Below are positions 5,903-8,517 of a stretch of 8,517 bases of DNA, piece by piece. This stretch comes from UBA4742 sp002403895 (GTDB lineage Bacteria; Actinomycetota; Acidimicrobiia; Acidimicrobiales; Acidimicrobilacustridaceae). The first letter of the stretch is position 1; the number at the start of each line of letters is the position of its first letter. A model generated the notes under the pieces. That model searched no databases. It saw only the letters and a list, made by a program, of their open reading frames with translations, and was not told where the DNA came from. The stretch spans positions 1 to 8,517 of the forward strand of contig DAISGD010000090.1 of the NCBI GenBank assembly GCA_036823295.1. Reading direction: 5' to 3'. The translations under genes and the position numbers were made by a program.

Positions 5903-7246
5903 TCACGGGGCCGGGGTCTTCATGAGCCGGAAGAGTTCCCACGTGCCCGGGACGCCCTTGAGGGTGTGGGCGCCGAGCGGTTCGAACGGCGTGGCCTGGC
6001 CGGTGATGGCCACCGGGACCGATGCGGTGACCACGATCTGGTCGGCGGGTGCCAGCGCCATGACCCGGGCGGCGATGTGCACCCCGACCCCGGAGATGTC
6101 GTCACCCCGCCGATCGATGTCACCGATGTGGATGCCGATGCGCACCGCCAGCCCGTCGGCGGTGAGGGCGTCACGGACCCGCTCGGCCGCCCGCACGGCC
6201 GCCGCCGCCGACGGGAGGAGGGCGAGGATGCCGTCGCCGGTGGTCTTCACCACTGTCCCGCCGCAACCGCCCACGACGGCGCGCAGCGTGCGGTCGTGGC
6301 GGTCGAGCATGGCCTTCCAGTGGGTGTCGCCGGCGGTCACGGCCCGCTCGGTGGAGGCGACGAGATCGGTGAACAGCAGGGCGGCGACGATGCGCTGCGG
6401 GGGTGGGAGTCGGCGCTCGCCGACGACGAAGTCGGAGATCTCGGCCAGGACGTCGTCGACGTCACCGAGGAACGGGAAGTAGTCGGCGCCGTCGAGTTCG
6501 ACGATGGTCGAGTGGCCGATCCGCGACGCCGCCAGCTGGGCGGCGTGGGCCGGGGCGTGGACGCTGTCGCGCCGGTGGAGCACCAGCGTCGGGGCCTGGA
6601 TCTGCTCGAGGAGCTGATGGCTCGGCGGTGAGTCGAACACCGAGTCCCAGATGCGGGTGGCGGTGGTGGGACTGGCGCCGGCCCGACCGGCCCGCGCGTA
6701 CCAGTCACGGAACGAGGCGTCGGTGGCGCGCGACGGCGCGATCTGCTCGAGGAAGTCGACGGCCTCACCCTCGACGTTGCGCTGGATCAGCGCCCGCCGC
6801 TCGACCACCCATTCGTCCCAGCGCTCCTCGGTCACGGTCAACGGATGATGGAGCACGAGCAGGCGCAGGCGGTCGGGATGGCGCGCCGCGAACCGGGTGG
6901 CGATGCCGTAGGTGTCCCAGGCGAAGATGACCGGATCGCGAACTCCACTGGCCTCCACCACCGCGTAGAGGTCATCGGCCCACTGGTCGAGGACCGGTCG
7001 CGCCCAGTCGACGATGGGATCCGACACCCCGAGACCGCTGCGGTCGAACACCACCACCCGCCCGAGCGAGCGGAGGCCGTCGAGCAGTCGCACGAACCCG
7101 GGATCGTCCTCGATGACCTCCATCGGGATGAGCCCGCCGGACACCATGACGATGTCGTGGCCGTCACCCCCGCCGAGGTCGGCATCGAACACCCGATAGG
7201 CGATCTGAGCGCCGCTGTCCGACCGGGCGTACTCGACCTCGCTCAC
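5903..7246 (-). CDS. Degenerate alpha/beta hydrolase fused to class III adenylate cyclase
   Basis: This is a 447-residue protein of the Rv1900c-like architecture: an alpha/beta-hydrolase domain (about 1-278) followed by a class III nucleotide cyclase domain (about 283-445). The fold is clear from FDRSGLGVSD (67-76) and FAARHPDRLRLLVL (119-132). The nucleophile elbow reads AWDTYG (109-114) instead of GxSxGG, and the usual catalytic His is Tyr256 (GADYFPFLGD), so the domain probably binds a ligand rather than hydrolysing it. The cyclase looks competent: metal ligands D294 (LLFTDLVASTER) and D338 (KTTGDG), ATP-selecting K334 and D383, and transition-state R394. The usual Asn is His390, seen in other actinobacterial members as I recall. 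No membrane segment or signal peptide is visible, so it is likely cytosolic and makes cAMP. The start is a GTG with GAGAG 10 bases upstream. The MerR remnant lies 90 bp upstream on the same strand. Confidence 0.88.
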   Translation of the reverse strand: MSEVEYARSDSGAQIAYRVFDADLGGGDGHDIVMVSGGLIPMEVIEDDPGFVRLLDGLRSLGRVVVFDRSGLGVSDPIVDWARPVLDQWADDLYAVVEASGVRDPVIFAWDTYGIATRFAARHPDRLRLLVLHHPLTVTEERWDEWVVERRALIQRNVEGEAVDFLEQIAPSRATDASFRDWYARAGRAGASPTTATRIWDSVFDSPPSHQLLEQIQAPTLVLHRRDSVHAPAHAAQLAASRIGHSTIVELDGADYFPFLGDVDDVLAEISDFVVGERRLPPPQRIVAALLFTDLVASTERAVTAGDTHWKAMLDRHDRTLRAVVGGCGGTVVKTTGDGILALLPSAAAAVRAAERVRDALTADGLAVRIGIHIGDIDRRGDDISGVGVHIAARVMALAPADQIVVTASVPVAITGQATPFEPLGAHTLKGVPGTWELFRLMKTPAP

Positions 7247-7274
7247 GACCGGAAGTCTCTCATTCGAATCGTCT

Positions 7275-7312
7275 CGAGGCCGATTGCCCTGAGGTCGGGG
7301 CGAGGCCGATTG
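7275..7312. repeat. Tandem 12-bp direct repeat upstream of the cyclase gene
   Basis: CGAGGCCGATTG occurs at 7275-7286 and again, identically, at 7301-7312. The starts are 26 bp apart, about two and a half helical turns. Both copies lie in the 90-bp gap between the MerR remnant and the cyclase start codon, 29 and 55 bp before the GTG. The position fits a pair of regulator sites, but no protein can be assigned. An 8-bp palindrome ATTCGAAT (7262-7269) lies between the repeats and the gene. I see no convincing -10 or -35. Confidence 0.6.
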
Positions 7313-7336
7313 TGCCGACCACTGGGTCAGACCTGG

Positions 7337-7490
7337 TCAGGGTCGTTGGTCGAGGCGGCGGACGATCTCGGCGTCCATGACGGCGCAGTCGGTGAGGGGA
7401 TGGTCGAACCGGCAGAGCAACGCCCCCTGCAGGTACGAGCGGGCGTGCTCCAGTCGTTCGATCTCCCGGTCGAGCGCCTCCAGCGCTGGG
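7337..7490 (-). pseudogene. MerR-family regulator remnant (C-terminal end only)
   Basis: The minus strand encodes about 51 residues: PALEALDREIERLEHARSYL, then QGALLCRFDHPLTDC and AVMDAEIVRRLDQRP, ending at a TGA. This is the C-terminal coiled-coil dimerisation helix and Cys/Asp-rich tail of a MerR-type regulator, in which a helix of the type LxxLDxEIxRLExAR is followed by (H/D)HPLxxCxVxxAEI. The winged-helix DNA-binding domain is absent: upstream of about 7490 the frame loses this resemblance, and the opposite strand becomes a P450 gene. It can have no regulator function. It was missed by ORF length limits because only this short part is left. The call rests on motif memory. Confidence 0.6.
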
Positions 7491-7491
7491 C

Positions 7492-8136
7492 GCGATGTAC
7501 GTCTACTTGGCCGAGCAAGCCGAGGTGAAGCGGCGGGCGCCGGCGGGCGACCTGCTGTCGTACCTGGTGCACGCCGAAGCCGAAGGCGACCGGCTTTCGA
7601 TGGACGAGCTCATGTCGCAGCTGATCACGCTGTACATGGCCGGCCACGAGCCGACGGCGGGCCTGGTCGGCAACGGCATCCTGGCGTTGCTGCGTCAGCC
7701 CGATCAGCTGGCCCGCCTGCAGGCCGAACCGGAGCTGATCCGCAACGCGGTGTCGGAGCTGCTGCGCTTCGACGGACCGAACCAGTTCGTGCGACGCATC
7801 ACCACCCGGCCCACGATGGTCGGCGAGGTGGAGGTGCCGGCGGGGACGGTCCTGTACCCGGGCCTGGCGTCGGCCAACCGGGATCCACGCCGGTGGGGCC
7901 CCACGGCCGAGCTGGTCGCGGTCGACCGACCCGACGTCGATCAGCACCTGCAGTTCGGAGGCGGGATCCATGCCTGCCTCGGCGCGCACCTGGCCCGGCT
8001 GCAGGCCGAGCTCTTCTTGCGGGCGTTCCTCAGCCGGTTGGAGGGCTTGGAACTGGCCGGTGAGCCGGTGTGGAGCACTCGCATGTTCATCCGCGGGCTC
8101 AACTCGCTCCCGGTGCGGTGCTCGATCTCGGCGTGA
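7492..8136 (+). pseudogene. Cytochrome P450, C-terminal half only
   Basis: About 213 residues match the second half of a bacterial class I P450 (about 400 residues when complete), a heme monooxygenase that needs a ferredoxin. Counting from the first Met (7495), the I-helix oxygen-activation motif is AGHEPT at 49-54, with Pro where Thr or Glu-Thr is more usual. The K-helix ExxR is E88-R91, NRDP is at 128-131, and the heme loop FGGGIHACLG is at 154-163 with axial Cys161. The C-terminus looks complete. The N-terminal half (helices A to G, substrate-recognition sites) is missing, and sequence upstream of 7490 belongs to a MerR gene on the other strand. No ribosome-binding site precedes the ATG at 7495, so a working product is unlikely even though the remaining frame is clean. 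This clean frame points to a recent break or an assembly join. Confidence 0.85.
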
Positions 8137-8154
8137 GTCAGGACTAGCGGGTCG

Positions 8155-8194
8155 CCCGGGTACCCGGGGGATGGTGGGAGGCCGGCCTGCCTCC
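8155..8194. terminator. Weak candidate hairpins between convergent genes
   Basis: The 89-bp gap between the P450 stop and the convergent small gene contains a perfect 14-bp palindrome, CCCGGGTACCCGGG (8155-8168), and a hairpin GGAGGC-CGGCCT-GCCTCC (8177-8194, 6-bp stem, 6-base loop). Neither is followed by a T-run on either strand. They could slow polymerase at the convergent ends, but such GC-rich palindromes also arise by chance in this composition. Confidence 0.25.
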
Positions 8195-8225
8195 GGTCGA
8201 GTCAATCGGCCAGGAGTGCGCTGCG

Positions 8226-8516
8226 TCAGTCGTACGTCGCCCTGACAGTTGCGAGCCGGGTGCGATGATCCACGGCTCGCCCGTCAGCATTGAGCACCTG
8301 GACATCAAAGCCAGGAAAGCTGGTCTTGAACCGCCGCTCGATCCAGACCGCCACCGTACAGTCGGCGGAGGCTCGCGCGTATGAGTAGCTGGGAATGCCA
8401 CCACGGTCGTCACGGACGTCTTTACCGGTGGTAGGGCCTGGTCCCTCGTGCAGGAACCTGACTTCGAAGCCTTCCCGTCGACGGATCTGGCGTTGAACGT
8501 TGCTCACCGTGGGCAT
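8226..8516 (-). CDS. Small conserved-looking hypothetical protein
   Basis: This encodes a 96-residue soluble protein that I cannot assign to a family. It starts MPTVSNVQRQIRRREGFEV with a basic, probably helical N-terminus. A Gly/Asp-rich middle (about 25-42) and an aromatic patch around IPSYSYARA follow. The second half has WIERRFKTSFPGFDVQVL and closes with LATVRATYD. No signal peptide, membrane helix, Cys pair or catalytic signature is visible. The mix of motifs and the clean GC-rich codon pattern look like a real gene. The ATG at 8516 lies one base from the window edge, so a longer N-terminus and the promoter cannot be judged. It converges on the P450 remnant, so it belongs to a different transcription unit that begins outside the window. 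Confidence 0.55.
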   Translation of the reverse strand: MPTVSNVQRQIRRREGFEVRFLHEGPGPTTGKDVRDDRGGIPSYSYARASADCTVAVWIERRFKTSFPGFDVQVLNADGRAVDHRTRLATVRATYD

Positions 8517-8517
8517 C

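Noticed and set aside
5652..5942. Minus-strand 96-codon frame over the TetR-cyclase gap
   Set aside because: The plus strand there carries dienelactone hydrolase motifs in two frames, and the minus frame shows none.
7243..7263. Six-codon upstream ORF (ATG to TGA) overlapping the cyclase GTG by GTGA
   Set aside because: There is no promoter or ribosome-binding site to support it. In such GC-rich DNA an ATG followed by a short frame is easily accidental.
8155..8168. CCCGGGTACCCGGG palindrome as a TetR-like operator
   Set aside because: It lies between two gene ends, away from any start, and such GC palindromes are expected by chance; kept only as a weak hairpin candidate.
7327..8205. Minus-strand frame of 292 codons across the P450 remnant
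   Set aside because: It is a shadow of the P450 reading frame. Only a different minus-strand frame at 7337-7490 shows family resemblance (MerR).
1..8517. CRISPR array, tRNA, rRNA, insertion sequence or attachment site
   Set aside because: Reading both strands showed no regularly spaced repeats, no tRNA-like CCA/anticodon arms, no transposase motifs and no terminal inverted repeats around the broken genes.

Overview
The window looks like chromosomal DNA of a very GC-rich actinobacterium. The evidence is near-saturated G/C at third codon positions, GTG starts, starts that look leaderless, and gene families common in soil and mycobacteria-like actinomycetes (a hydrolase-cyclase fusion, a site-2 protease with CBS domains, a DHA2 exporter under a TetR). 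The class Acidimicrobiia is a plausible guess, but nothing here proves it. I see no rRNA, tRNA, CRISPR array, insertion sequence or phage gene.

Layout. Bases 1-320 hold no identifiable gene, only a coding-like minus-strand segment. On the minus strand, read right to left, lie a 14-segment DHA2 drug exporter (5059-3332), a GlcD-type FAD-linked oxidase 36 bp downstream (3295-1922), a Rip-type intramembrane metalloprotease with two CBS domains (1846-695), and the first quarter of a flavin-containing monooxygenase, which starts in a GTGA overlap with the protease stop and breaks off at 321. Divergent from the exporter is a TetR regulator (5068-5685). A 26-bp palindrome covers both of these start codons and appears to carry both -10 boxes.

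Right of TetR, the 3' end of a dienelactone hydrolase gene survives (5691-5898) with an internal deletion and a frameshift. Convergent with it is an intact gene for a degenerate alpha/beta hydrolase fused to a class III adenylate cyclase (7246-5903). Upstream of that are a tandem 12-bp repeat and the 3' end of a MerR regulator gene (7490-7337). The MerR remnant is joined head to head with the 3' half of a cytochrome P450 gene (7492-8136). A small unrecognised gene closes the window on the minus strand.

The TetR and exporter form a self-contained efflux module, probably extended to the oxidase. The protease promoter has a DosR-like box at an activator-like distance, hinting at hypoxia or redox control. 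The FMO, dienelactone hydrolase, MerR and P450 genes are all broken, with no mobile element nearby. Either this is a decaying catabolic region, or some joins are assembly artefacts; read-level evidence would decide.
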